DNA from: Flavonifractor porci
GTDB taxonomy: Bacteria > Bacillota > Clostridia > Oscillospirales > Oscillospiraceae
Reading direction: 5' to 3'
Assembly (NCBI RefSeq): GCF_037572415.1
Contig: NZ_JBBHLB010000002.1
Span: forward strand, 1-64,000
Length of the DNA stretch: 64,000 bases
Shown: positions 26,641 through 34,615 of the stretch, in pieces
Layout of the letters: the number at the start of each line of letters is the position of its first letter
Position numbering within the stretch: position 1 is the stretch's first letter
Notes under the pieces: model-generated
The model's input: only the letters and a program-made list of their open reading frames with translations
The model's database searches: none
Told to the model about the DNA's origin: nothing
Translations under genes and position numbers: made by a program

Positions 26641-27498
26641 TTACCGGGTCAGCTTTCGGAACCCGGCGGGGGCCTCCGCCCGGAAGATACGCTCCTCTCC
26701 GGTGAAGGGGTCGGTGAGCACCAGCTCATGGGCGTGGAGGCACAGCCGCCCCAGAGGATCGGTGGCGGCTCCGTAGTCCCGGTCCCCGGCCACCGGGCAG
26801 CCCAGCTCGCTGAGGTGGGCCCGGATCTGGTTTTTCCGGCCGGTATCCAGATCGATCTCCAGAAGGGCGTATTCCTTTCCGGCGCTGAGCATGGTATAAT
26901 GAGTTATTGCTTCCTTACCGCCGGAGCGCACCGAGTACACCTTGTGGGCGGCGTTCTCCCGCAGCAGGGTGCGGATGGTATCCGAGTCCTTGGGCGGCCT
27001 GCCCTCCGCCACCGCCAGATAGCCCCGGCGGCCCACCAGCTTGTCCCAGTTATCCTGGAAGGCTCGCTTGGTCTCCTCGTCCTTGGCGAAGAGGAGCACG
27101 CCGGAGGTGGCCCGGTCCAGCCGGTGGACAATGAAGATCCGGTTCCGGGGATCGGCCTTGCGGACATAGTCGGTGGCCATGTGGTAGGCGGTGCGCACCT
27201 TCTCCTTGTCGGTGGCCATGCTCAGCAGACCGGCGGGCTTTTCGATGACCAGCAGCCTGCCGTCCTCGTAGAGGATGGGGAAGGGGGCCTTTTTGTCTCC
27301 CGCGCCCTGAGGAAGCACCACCACCGTCTGCCCCGGCAAGAGGGGATGGTCGTGGCGGGTGACGGTCTTGCCGTCCACCTGGACCTGCCCGCGGGTGAGC
27401 AGGGACTTGACGCTGTTGCGGCTTTTGCCGGTCACATGGGCCAGCAGGAAGGGGAGCAGGGTGTCCTGCCCTGCTACGGAATAGCGTTTTTCTTGCAT
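26641..27498 (-). CDS. RluA-family pseudouridine synthase
   Basis: A 285-residue RNA pseudouridine synthase. An N-terminal S4-like domain (about 10-60, 'SRNSVKSLLTRGQVQVDG') is followed by the catalytic domain with 'HRLDRATSG' (catalytic Asp 128) and 'RKNQIRAHL'. It probably modifies uridines of 23S rRNA or tRNA; the exact target cannot be read from sequence because Firmicutes carry several RluA paralogues. ATG 27498 lies next to, and divergent from, the nitroreductase gene. Confidence 0.93.
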   Translation of the reverse strand: MQEKRYSVAGQDTLLPFLLAHVTGKSRNSVKSLLTRGQVQVDGKTVTRHDHPLLPGQTVVVLPQGAGDKKAPFPILYEDGRLLVIEKPAGLLSMATDKEKVRTAYHMATDYVRKADPRNRIFIVHRLDRATSGVLLFAKDEETKRAFQDNWDKLVGRRGYLAVAEGRPPKDSDTIRTLLRENAAHKVYSVRSGGKEAITHYTMLSAGKEYALLEIDLDTGRKNQIRAHLSELGCPVAGDRDYGAATDPLGRLCLHAHELVLTDPFTGEERIFRAEAPAGFRKLTR

Positions 27499-27528
27499 AT
27501 TTTCACATCCATTCAGGAGGTTTTGTCA

Positions 27529-28257
27529 ATGAATGACGTTTTGCATCAGCTTCGGGACCGCAAATCGGTGCGGGCCTATCTGGAAAAGCCCATCGCCCCC
27601 GACGACAAGCGGGCCATCCTGGAGGCCGCCTGCGCCGCCCCAACGGCGGGCAACCAGCAGCTGTACACCATTCTGGACATTACCGACCAGAAGCTGAAGG
27701 ATACCCTGGCGGAGACCTGCGACCACCAGCCCTTTATCGCCCAGGCGCCCCTGGTGCTGATCTTCTGCGCCGACTGCCAGAAGTGGTACGACGCCTTTGA
27801 TGCCGGCGGCTGCCAGCCCCGGAAGCCGGGGGTGGGGGACTTGCTGCTGGCCTGCTCCGACGCCAACATTGCCGCCCAGAACGCCGTCACCGCCGCCTGG
27901 AGCCTGGGCATCGGCTCCTGCTACATCGGGGACGTGATGGAGCAGTGCGAGAGCCACCGGCAGCTGCTCAATCTGCCGGACTATGTGTTCCCCGCGGCCA
28001 TGGTGGTGTTCGGCTATCCAACCGCCCAGCAGCAGGCCAGAGAGAAGCCCCGCCGCCGGGCGCTGCCCTACATTGTTCATGAAAACGGCTATCGCCGGAT
28101 GAACGCCGGGGAGCTGGAGCGGATGCTGGCCGACAACGCCGGCCAGCGGCCCTATGCCGACTGGCTCCAGGCCTTCTGTGCCCGAAAGTATAACTCAGAC
28201 TTCTCCCGGGAGATGACCCGGTCGGTGGAGGAATATCTGAAGAACTTTAAGGAGTGA
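27529..28257 (+). CDS. Nitroreductase family protein
   Basis: A 242-residue FMN-dependent nitroreductase-like protein ('LRDRKSVRAYLEKPI', 'AACAAPTAGNQQ', 'DANIAAQNAVTAAWSLGIGSCYIGD', 'PAAMVVFGYP'). Such enzymes reduce nitro groups, quinones or flavins with NAD(P)H. ATG 27529 follows AGGAGG; the same frame is open far upstream, but that stretch is antisense to the pseudouridine synthase gene and was excluded. The C-terminal tail of about 50 residues (from 'RMNAGELERML') is longer than the minimal fold. Single gene. Confidence 0.93.
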   Translation: MNDVLHQLRDRKSVRAYLEKPIAPDDKRAILEAACAAPTAGNQQLYTILDITDQKLKDTLAETCDHQPFIAQAPLVLIFCADCQKWYDAFDAGGCQPRKPGVGDLLLACSDANIAAQNAVTAAWSLGIGSCYIGDVMEQCESHRQLLNLPDYVFPAAMVVFGYPTAQQQAREKPRRRALPYIVHENGYRRMNAGELERMLADNAGQRPYADWLQAFCARKYNSDFSREMTRSVEEYLKNFKE

Positions 28258-28258
28258 C

Positions 28259-30421
28259 TTACACCAGCTGCTCCAGCACCCGCCGCAGCAGGTCCGCCGC
28301 TCCTACCTGGTAGCCGCAGCAGGCGTAGGCCGCCCGGCCCTCCTGGTCCCGTACCACCGCCAGAGGCGGCTTGTCCGGGTCCAGACCCAGGTGGCGGGCC
28401 ACCGTCTCCACCTGATAGCCCCACTCGGGGTAGAACAGCTGTACCTGGGGCCATTGGTCCAGCAGCCCCGCCAGGGTGGCCTGCTGTTCCGCGCCGGGCC
28501 GCCGCAGGAAAAAGACCACGTCCCCGTCCAGCGCCTGAAAGGCAGGCAGGGCGGCGGAGAGTTCATTTAAAATATGCTCCGTGGGTTCCGCCCCCTCCTC
28601 CAGCCAGAGGAGGAGGGCGGCTTTTTCATGGGGCCCGCCCAGCTCCTCCAGAGGCAGCTCCCGGGGGGAGATGAGATCGTCCACCGAGCAGTCCCGCAGC
28701 GCCAGCGGGATTTCCCGCTCCTGCCCCGCTTCCAGGGTGAACTCCAGTCGGTTGGCAAACTGGTCCCCCGCCGGCAGCCGCAGGGCGGTGAGCACCCGGT
28801 AGCGCCCGGCGGGCAGGGTGACATTCAGCTTGTTTTTGTGCCAGGCCCGGTCGGCCAGCCTGAGGGGTTTCCACATTTCCCCCGTCCAGAGGTCCAGCGA
28901 CCAGTTCTGCCGGTAGAGAAACCGCTCCACCGGCGCCTTCCGGAAGGTGACTTTTCCACATTCCTCCGGCTCCTTTGGGACAAATTTTCCATCCTGCCAC
29001 ATCAGTACCGCCCCGTCCAGGGGGCGCAGCAGGGCAGGCACCCCCTGCTGCCGCAGGGCAATGACCTCCCCCACCGCGCCGGGCTGGGGGACGGACCAGT
29101 CGGTGATGGGCTCAAAGGCCACTCGGGGGCAGAGCACAAACCGCCGGAACACCTCCGCCGGGTACCGGTCCGCCCAGGGCCGGGCCCGCTCCAGATGGAC
29201 CTCCAGCAGGTCTGCCGTCACATCCCGCAGGTCCTTGTCGGACAGGGAGGAGAGAAGGGCGGGGCGCAGCGGGTCGTGGTCTTTGCTGAGAAAGGCGTAG
29301 ATCTCCCCAAAGTTGCCCCGAGCTTTTTGAAGTAGCTCTCGCTGCCGGGGGTAGTTTTGGGCCTTCTCCTCGTCGAAATAGCCTGCCATCCGCTCCTGCC
29401 GTTTGGCGGTCCCTGCCGCCAGTACCGCGGCCCGTTCCTGCCGCTGGGCCTGGTCCAGAGGGGCGGGGTTGACGGGGGCATCCTGGGGGGCGCGGAAGTC
29501 AAAGGCTGTCCAGTCCGTGCAGGGAGATGGGAGGGTCAATTTGGCCACGTCCTGGGTCTGGCCGTGACAGAAGGCCTCCTTCTCACCAGCGGACAGGTGG
29601 AGGTCGCTGATCCCCAGTTCCACCTGGACCCTGCCGGTTTCATCGGCGGTAAGGGCGGCAATGGGGCAGAAGCGGGACTCGTTGAGGACTTCCAGCGTGA
29701 TGATCTCTCCCGGCTGGGCCCGGAAGGTGTAGGACTTGGTGTGGGCATAACGGGCCGTCTGGTTGTGGTACAGGGCCTGTCCCTGTTTGCTCAGGGGAGC
29801 GCCGTGGAGGGTCAGGTCGGCCACCGGGCCGAAGGTACGGCTGTGGACCAGCATGGCCCGGGAGGCGGCGGTGTTGAACCAGCCTCGGTCCAGCACCGGT
29901 TCCGGCTCGCAGGCCCCCAGGAAGTGCCACCTGCCCTCGCACAGCACCTCCACCCAGGCGTGGTTGTCGTCGCAGTGGGACCAGCGGGGGGCGTACACCT
30001 GCCGGGCGGCCAGACCCACCGAGCGCAGGGCGGAAACCAGGAAGGCGGACTCCTCCCCGCACCGGCCGCTGCCGCAGCGGTACACCGTCAGAGGGGAGGC
30101 GGTGCGGTCGTCCTGGGCCTGATAGCTGGCCTGCTCATGGCACCAGCGGTTGACCTCCAGGGCGGCCTCCTCCTGGGACAGGTCCTTCACCCGGTCCCAC
30201 AGCTGGCTGTAAAACAGGGCCCGGTGGTCGGACAGGTCCTCGTCGTTGACCCGGGGGCAGAGGACATACTGCTCGTAGGCCTCCTGGCTGAGAGAAGCGC
30301 ACCAGGGGGTGTTCTGGCGCAGCATACGGCTGTGGGCGGCGAAGGCCTCAAACAGAGACTGGGGGTAGCTGTCCCAGTCCTCCGGCAGGGCCTGCCGGAT
30401 AAAAGTCAGTTCCTGATCCAT
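28259..30421 (-). CDS. Large transglutaminase-like protein
   Basis: A 720-residue protein without a signal peptide. The N-terminal half has a transglutaminase-like (papain-fold) core: 'GSGRCGEESAF' with Cys 121 and 'DDNHAWVEV' with His 154, plus acidic residues after 'HFLGACEPEP'. A helical segment before it contains 'YVLCPRV' (about 52-58), and a similar 'FVLCPRV' recurs near residue 430, suggesting internal duplication. The C-terminal part has a beta-rich domain and a thioredoxin-like stretch ('ALDGDVVFFLRRP', 'VRDQEGRAAYAC'). It may act as a protease, amidase or peptide cross-linker; the substrate is unknown. ATG 30421 (after AAAGGAG) is preferred over GTG 30430. Confidence 0.7.
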   Translation of the reverse strand: MDQELTFIRQALPEDWDSYPQSLFEAFAAHSRMLRQNTPWCASLSQEAYEQYVLCPRVNDEDLSDHRALFYSQLWDRVKDLSQEEAALEVNRWCHEQASYQAQDDRTASPLTVYRCGSGRCGEESAFLVSALRSVGLAARQVYAPRWSHCDDNHAWVEVLCEGRWHFLGACEPEPVLDRGWFNTAASRAMLVHSRTFGPVADLTLHGAPLSKQGQALYHNQTARYAHTKSYTFRAQPGEIITLEVLNESRFCPIAALTADETGRVQVELGISDLHLSAGEKEAFCHGQTQDVAKLTLPSPCTDWTAFDFRAPQDAPVNPAPLDQAQRQERAAVLAAGTAKRQERMAGYFDEEKAQNYPRQRELLQKARGNFGEIYAFLSKDHDPLRPALLSSLSDKDLRDVTADLLEVHLERARPWADRYPAEVFRRFVLCPRVAFEPITDWSVPQPGAVGEVIALRQQGVPALLRPLDGAVLMWQDGKFVPKEPEECGKVTFRKAPVERFLYRQNWSLDLWTGEMWKPLRLADRAWHKNKLNVTLPAGRYRVLTALRLPAGDQFANRLEFTLEAGQEREIPLALRDCSVDDLISPRELPLEELGGPHEKAALLLWLEEGAEPTEHILNELSAALPAFQALDGDVVFFLRRPGAEQQATLAGLLDQWPQVQLFYPEWGYQVETVARHLGLDPDKPPLAVVRDQEGRAAYACCGYQVGAADLLRRVLEQLV

Positions 30422-30441
30422 ATGATCCACTCCTTTGGAAT

Positions 30442-30481
30442 GGGGCTATGATATCACATTTCTTTGTGGTATCATAGCCCC
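30442..30481. promoter_or_regulatory. Long palindrome in the transglutaminase-cutC divergent promoter
   Basis: Arms GGGGCTATGATA (30442-30453) and TATCATAGCCCC (30470-30481) are perfect; the pairing extends inward over TCACA/TGTGG with one wobble. TATGAT and TATCAT in the arms could serve as -10 elements for the two divergent genes, so one protein could control both. It is not followed by a T-run. Confidence 0.6.
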
Positions 30482-30504
30482 AGATGAGAAAAGAAGGTGT
30501 TGCC

Positions 30505-31239
30505 ATGATTCTGGAAGTGTGCTGCGGCTCGGCGGAGGATGTGCTCATTGCCGCACAGGCCGGTGCCAACCGGGTGGAGCTGAATTCCGCCCTCTTTCTG
30601 GGGGGGCTGACCCCCTCCATCGGGGCCATGGAGGTGGCCCGGCAGGTGTCCATCCCCATTATGGCCATGGTGCGGCCCCGGGAGGGGGGCTTCTGCTACA
30701 GTGAGACGGAGTTTGCCGCCATGCTGGCCGACGCCCGCGCCCTGCTGGCGGCAGGGGCGGACGGCATCGTGTTTGGCTGCCTCCACCCCGACGGCAGGGT
30801 GGACAGGGCCCGGTGCGCCGCCATGCTGGAGGTCATCGGGGAGAAGGAGAGTGTGTTCAGCCGGGCCATTGACGTGGTGCCCGACTGGCGGGAGGCCCTG
30901 GACGTGCTGATGGAGCTGGGCGTGACACGAGTCCTCACCAGCGGGCAGGCCAGTTCTGCCCCGGCGGGGGCGGACACCATCCGGGCCATGGAGGCGTACG
31001 CCGCCGGACGCATTCAGATCCTGCCTGGCTGCGGAGTGAAACCGGACAACGCCGCCGCCCTGCTGGCGGCCACCGGCTGCGACCAGCTTCACGGCTCCTT
31101 CAAGACCAGCCGGACCGACGTCTCTGCCACCCACAACCCGGCGGTGTCCTTTTCCGGCGGAGTGTGTCCCCCGGAGGAACAGGTGCCGGTCACCGACGCT
31201 GCCGCCGTCCGGTTGGCAGTGAGTGCCCTGAGCAAATAA
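30505..31239 (+). CDS. cutC: CutC family protein
   Basis: A 244-residue TIM-barrel protein of the CutC family: 'LEVCCGSAEDVLIAAQAGA' at the start, 'LGGLTPSIG', 'MVRPREGGFCYS', 'RVLTSGQASSA', 'FKTSR' near the end. CutC is historically linked to copper homeostasis, although its biochemical activity remains debated. ATG 30505 follows GAAGGTG. It is convergent with csoR, a copper-sensor gene, across a shared terminator. It may be co-controlled with the divergent transglutaminase-like gene through the palindrome at 30442-30481. Confidence 0.93.
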   Translation: MILEVCCGSAEDVLIAAQAGANRVELNSALFLGGLTPSIGAMEVARQVSIPIMAMVRPREGGFCYSETEFAAMLADARALLAAGADGIVFGCLHPDGRVDRARCAAMLEVIGEKESVFSRAIDVVPDWREALDVLMELGVTRVLTSGQASSAPAGADTIRAMEAYAAGRIQILPGCGVKPDNAAALLAATGCDQLHGSFKTSRTDVSATHNPAVSFSGGVCPPEEQVPVTDAAAVRLAVSALSK

Positions 31240-31279
31240 AAAAGAGGCGTGCCCCATGTCTGTGGGGCACACCTCTTTT
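31237..31279. terminator. Bidirectional terminator, cutC / csoR
   Basis: AAAAGAGGCGTGCCCCA pairs with TGGGGCACACCTCTTTT (one mismatch), with A- and T-runs at each side. Confidence 0.9.
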
Positions 31280-31554
31280 CAACTCATACGGGAAAAATGC
31301 TCGATGGCTTTGGCGAATTCCGAGATGGTGCGGTCGGCGTCGCCGTGCTCGATGCCGTCCCGGACACAGTGGTTGAGATGACCCTCCAGCACCACCTGAC
31401 CCACCTTGTGCAGGGCGCTTTTGGCGGCGTTGATCTGCATGAGCATCTCCTCACAGGGTACGTCCTCATCCACCATCCGGTCAATGGCGTTGAGCTGGCC
31501 GATGATCTTCTTCAAGCGGCGGTGCAGATTGTCGGCGTCCATACACTGTCTCAT
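31279..31554 (-). CDS. csoR: CsoR-type copper-sensing repressor
   Basis: A 91-residue all-helical metal-sensor repressor. The Cu(I) ligand triad of true CsoR proteins is present: Cys 34 ('DVPCEEM'), His 59 and Cys 63 ('GHLNHC'). The formaldehyde sensor FrmR and other family members differ at these positions. ATG 31554 follows AAAGGGGG. It typically represses a copper-exporting ATPase or chaperone; no such gene is in the window, so its target lies elsewhere or is the nearby cutC. I see no palindromic CsoR operator at its own start. Confidence 0.9.
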   Translation of the reverse strand: MRQCMDADNLHRRLKKIIGQLNAIDRMVDEDVPCEEMLMQINAAKSALHKVGQVVLEGHLNHCVRDGIEHGDADRTISEFAKAIEHFSRMS

Positions 31555-31578
31555 GGGCGCTCCCCCTTTCTGTGATGA

Positions 31579-31608
31579 AAAGGGCTGCTGCGTCCGGCAG
31601 CAGCCCTT
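31579..31608 (-). terminator. Terminator of the 31617-32012 gene
   Basis: AAGGGCTGCTG (31579-31589) pairs with the complement at 31596-31608; the minus strand continues into TTTTC. Similar GCTGC-stem terminators occur at 32718 and 39842. Confidence 0.8.
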
Positions 31609-31616
31609 GACTGGAT

Positions 31617-32012
31617 TCAACTACGTTCCTCAAAGCTGGCGCCGCAGTTGCGGCAGTTGACGGTGATTTTTCCTTTGCCCCGGGGCACCCGCAGATATTG
31701 CCCGCAGTTGGGGCATTTAAAGTAGCGGTGGTCTTTGTCCCGGCGGATGGTGCGCCGCATTTTGAACCAGCGGATGAACGGCCCGAACAGGGTCAGAAAC
31801 CGGGCGTTTTCCGCCCGGCGGCGGTCCATGCGGCGGGAAAACATCCGAAACAGGTCCCAAAACAGCACAGCCAGTGCCAGCCAGGAGATCCATGCCATAT
31901 GGGGCAGCGCCGATATGAAAATCAGCACCACATACAGGAAAAGCAGGAAAAAGGAGAGGTGATCGCTGCCATACCGTCCGTACATCAATTTTCGGAAAAA
32001 ATTCATGAGCAT
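31617..32012 (-). CDS. Small membrane protein with zinc ribbon
   Basis: A 131-residue protein with two membrane segments (about 18-36 and 40-57), a basic stretch (about 58-93) and a C-terminal zinc ribbon with CPNCG and CRNCG pairs spaced about 20 residues. The basic linker and ribbon would face the cytosol and might bind nucleic acid or protein. I recognise no named family. ATG 32012 with AAAGGAG upstream; a second ATG at 32006 is possible. It has a clear promoter at 32066-32094 and its own terminator. Confidence 0.75.
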   Translation of the reverse strand: MLMNFFRKLMYGRYGSDHLSFFLLFLYVVLIFISALPHMAWISWLALAVLFWDLFRMFSRRMDRRRAENARFLTLFGPFIRWFKMRRTIRRDKDHRYFKCPNCGQYLRVPRGKGKITVNCRNCGASFEERS

Positions 32013-32065
32013 GAAATACGGTCGTCTCCTTTGACGTAAGAATTGGATGCACTTTTGATGTCTAT

Positions 32066-32094
32066 ATGATAGCGCCTGCGGCTTTTTTCGTCAA
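32066..32094 (-). promoter_or_regulatory. Promoter for the zinc-ribbon membrane protein
   Basis: Minus strand TTGACG (32094-32089), 17-bp spacer, TATCAT (32071-32066). Confidence 0.8.
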
Positions 32095-32146
32095 GGATAC
32101 AACCGTAAACATTTCATGAACGATGGACCGGCAGAGAAGGCGGCAC

Positions 32147-32175
32147 TTGCGGTTTGGAGAAAAAAACGATATACT
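32147..32175 (+). promoter_or_regulatory. Promoter for the deoxycytidylate deaminase gene
   Basis: TTGCGG (32147-32152), 17-bp spacer, TATACT (32170-32175). Confidence 0.7.
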
Positions 32176-32214
32176 GACGGTATCAATTTAGAAGTGACAC
32201 AAAGGAGGGTCCCC

Positions 32215-32694
32215 ATGGGCCGCATTGACAAGGAAAATTACTATCTGGATATTGCCCAGACCGTGGCCGAGCGGGCCACCTGTCTGCGCCGCTGCTACGG
32301 CGCGATTCTGGTGAAAAGCGACGAGATCATCGCCACCGGCTACAACGGGGCTCCCCGGGGCCGGAAAAACTGCGTGGATCTGAACTACTGCACCCGGGAG
32401 GCCCTGAATATCCCCTCCGGGGAGCGGTATGAGCTGTGCCGCTCGGTCCATGCCGAGGCCAACGCCATCATCTCTGCCGCCCGCAGCGAGACCATCGGCG
32501 CCACCCTGTACATGGTCTGTGTGGACCCTGCCACCGGGGATCTGATCCCCAACTCCACCTCCTGTTCCATGTGCAGGCGGCTCATCATCAACGCCGGCAT
32601 CCAGCGGGTGGTCATCCGCAATACCAAGACCGACTATTCGGTGGTCCATGTGGAGGACTGGGTCCGGGAGGACGACTCCCTGCCCCAGACCTGA
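32215..32694 (+). CDS. dCMP deaminase family protein (ComEB-like)
   Basis: A 159-residue zinc-dependent deaminase. 'SVHAEANAI' gives the zinc His 79 and catalytic Glu 81; 'CSMCRRLIINAGI' gives Cys 117 and Cys 120. It likely deaminates dCMP to dUMP for thymidylate synthesis, although ComEB-type members also occur in competence loci. Extra Cys residues (23, 27, 53, 59) may bind a structural zinc. ATG 32215 follows AAAGGAGG. Single gene between its own promoter and terminator. Confidence 0.92.
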   Translation: MGRIDKENYYLDIAQTVAERATCLRRCYGAILVKSDEIIATGYNGAPRGRKNCVDLNYCTREALNIPSGERYELCRSVHAEANAIISAARSETIGATLYMVCVDPATGDLIPNSTSCSMCRRLIINAGIQRVVIRNTKTDYSVVHVEDWVREDDSLPQT

Positions 32695-32717
32695 ACCGGA
32701 AGATTATACAGACAGGC

Positions 32718-32753
32718 AAAGGGCCTGCTGCAATGCTGCAGCAGGCCCTTTTT
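32718..32753 (+). terminator. Terminator after the deaminase gene
   Basis: AAAGGGCCTGCTGCA pairs with TGCAGCAGGCCCTTT around a short loop, followed by further T. Confidence 0.92.
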
Positions 32754-32768
32754 CGATGAAGCAGACGG

Positions 32769-33890
32769 TCAGCTCTCTTCCTCCGGCGGCTTCACAGTGA
32801 TGTAGAAATAGGAACTGCTGTAGTCGGTGTACTCCTCCTGGCTTTCCGTATAATACCCGATGGACAGGCCCTCTTCTTCATAGTAGGACCGGCAGTTCTC
32901 ATAGTAGGAATTCTCCTGGAAGAGGGCGATAAAGTCCTCTTTGAGGGTGTGCTCCTCCCCCAGGTTGGGAGACAGGAAGGGAACATCCGCGGAACGAAGG
33001 GCCTGGTTCAGACGGGCCAGATCTGCCTTTGCATGGGCAATGTTGTCCTCCTTGGAGGAATTGACGTCGATCCCCAGGGAGTAGGTCACCGCTTCCACCA
33101 CGCCGTTGTTGTTGACCGTCACGGCCAGATAGGACCGGGTGTCGTTATTCTCATCTTTCAGACGGCCTGTTACCCCATAGCCGTAGTCCTTGTAACGCTC
33201 CGTGGGGTCGTCGGCAGATACGCTGTCACAGGAGTCCTCGAAAACCTGCTCCAGCTTCTCCACCACCGCCGCCGCCTGAGCGGCGGATTCATGATGCTGC
33301 TGGATGCCATCCAAATAGGAGGGGATCGTTATAGCCACCAGCAGCGCGGCAGGGACCAGAAGAATGGCCAGTACCCGAGTCTTGGCGGCGGGGAGCTTGA
33401 TCCCCAGCAGCTCTGCTATGTGCTTAGCGCTTTTCCGAACTTCAAACAGTATCCCCACAATGGCGTGCATCCCCACCACGCCGCCCACAGCGGTGCTGAT
33501 GTCCCCGGCGGTTTTAATCGTATCGTTGTCCGACCGGGACATCAGCCGCCCCGCCGCCACCGCAGTGTTGGCCGCCAGCAGCTGGGTGGTGCGGTCGGTG
33601 TAGGAGACGCTGGTCCTGGCCTTCTCCGCAATGGCGGCCCACTTTTTCCTCCTGACGCCCCACATGACGCTGATGGCCTGGATCAGAAACAGAGCCATAC
33701 AGAGCAGCAGGAGTACAAGCGATCCGTAAAGTGCCGGACCTGTGGAGCCTTTCAGATCGAAGGCAACGCTCCCGATCATTTCCAGCAGAATCCCAAACAC
33801 CATAGCCAGCAGACCGGAGCCAAACCAGGCCAGCGCGGTCACCGGTCTGGTGTAGTACCGCCGAATGGTTTTGATTTCTCGTTCCGTCAT
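32769..33890 (-). CDS. Multi-pass membrane protein, unknown function
   Basis: A 373-residue protein with two N-terminal membrane helices (about 18-40 and 52-75), an amphipathic cytosolic region (about 76-175), a third helix (about 180-200) and a C-terminal extracytoplasmic domain rich in Asp, Glu, Tyr and Ser. That domain has no recognisable catalytic motif. I do not recognise a family. ATG 33890; no good ribosome site in the preceding 12 bases. It follows trmO on the same strand after a 29-bp gap without a terminator, so it may be part of that operon. Confidence 0.65.
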   Translation of the reverse strand: MTEREIKTIRRYYTRPVTALAWFGSGLLAMVFGILLEMIGSVAFDLKGSTGPALYGSLVLLLLCMALFLIQAISVMWGVRRKKWAAIAEKARTSVSYTDRTTQLLAANTAVAAGRLMSRSDNDTIKTAGDISTAVGGVVGMHAIVGILFEVRKSAKHIAELLGIKLPAAKTRVLAILLVPAALLVAITIPSYLDGIQQHHESAAQAAAVVEKLEQVFEDSCDSVSADDPTERYKDYGYGVTGRLKDENNDTRSYLAVTVNNNGVVEAVTYSLGIDVNSSKEDNIAHAKADLARLNQALRSADVPFLSPNLGEEHTLKEDFIALFQENSYYENCRSYYEEEGLSIGYYTESQEEYTDYSSSYFYITVKPPEEES

Positions 33891-33919
33891 AGGGCCTCAT
33901 CCTCCCATTGCCTCCTGCC

Positions 33920-34615
33920 TCACCCGGCAGGCGTTTTTTCCGGTTTGATCGAGCGGACGGTAAGGACCTCTCCGTCCACGGTAAACCCTACCTCCAGCCC
34001 GGCAAACGCCATGCCGTACACCCGGTGGGGGTCGTGCTGGTAGGAGGGCCGGGGGTCCCGGGACAGCACCCCCATCAGGGCCTCCCGCTTGCCCTCCGGT
34101 ACCTGCTCCAATAGTTCCGTCGGGAAGGATACCTCCAGTACCTTGCCTCCCACGTTGCCGGTAAAGCCCCCCAATGCCTCCGGGTGGGCATCGGCATAGG
34201 GAAGATAGGGCTTGATGTCCAGGATGGGGGTGCCGTCCATCAGATCGGCTCCCGACACCACCAGCACGGTACCCAGCCTGGGGTCCTTCTCAATGGACTC
34301 CAGTTTCACGCAGGACAGACCGATGGCGTTGGGCCGGAAGGGAGAGCGGGTGGCGAATACCCCCATGCGGGTGTTGCCCCCCAGGCGGGGGGGCCGCACC
34401 GTGGGGGACCACTTGTCCCGCACTGCCTCAGAAAACTGCCAGATGAGCCAGATGTGGGAGAACTCCTCCAGCCCCCGCAGGGCGTCCGGATTGCGGTACT
34501 CGGGCTCAAAGACGATGGTGGCTTTCAGCTCCTCCACCAGCCCGCTCTGCCGGGGGATGCCGAACTTGGTGGGGAAGTCGCTGCGGATACGGGCGATGAT
34601 GTGCATGGGGATCAT
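33920..34615 (-). CDS. trmO: tRNA N6-threonylcarbamoyladenosine methyltransferase-like (TrmO/TsaA)
   Basis: A 231-residue TrmO-family (UPF0066) protein: 'YRNPDALRGLEEFSHIWLI', 'VRPPRLGG', 'GVFATRSPFRPNAIGLS' and 'LDIKPYLPY' are the family signatures. TrmO methylates t6A37 in certain tRNAs using AdoMet bound in a single-domain beta-barrel. ATG 34615 overlaps the stop of the upstream GTPase-NYN gene by 4 bp and has AGGAGGG upstream, so the two are translationally coupled; both act on the decoding apparatus. Confidence 0.93.
   Translation of the reverse strand: MIPMHIIARIRSDFPTKFGIPRQSGLVEELKATIVFEPEYRNPDALRGLEEFSHIWLIWQFSEAVRDKWSPTVRPPRLGGNTRMGVFATRSPFRPNAIGLSCVKLESIEKDPRLGTVLVVSGADLMDGTPILDIKPYLPYADAHPEALGGFTGNVGGKVLEVSFPTELLEQVPEGKREALMGVLSRDPRPSYQHDPHRVYGMAFAGLEVGFTVDGEVLTVRSIKPEKTPAG

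Noticed and set aside
26728..27528. Upstream in-frame extension of the nitroreductase gene
   Set aside because: It is antisense to the pseudouridine synthase gene and lacks the family's N-terminus; ATG 27529 has a good ribosome site.
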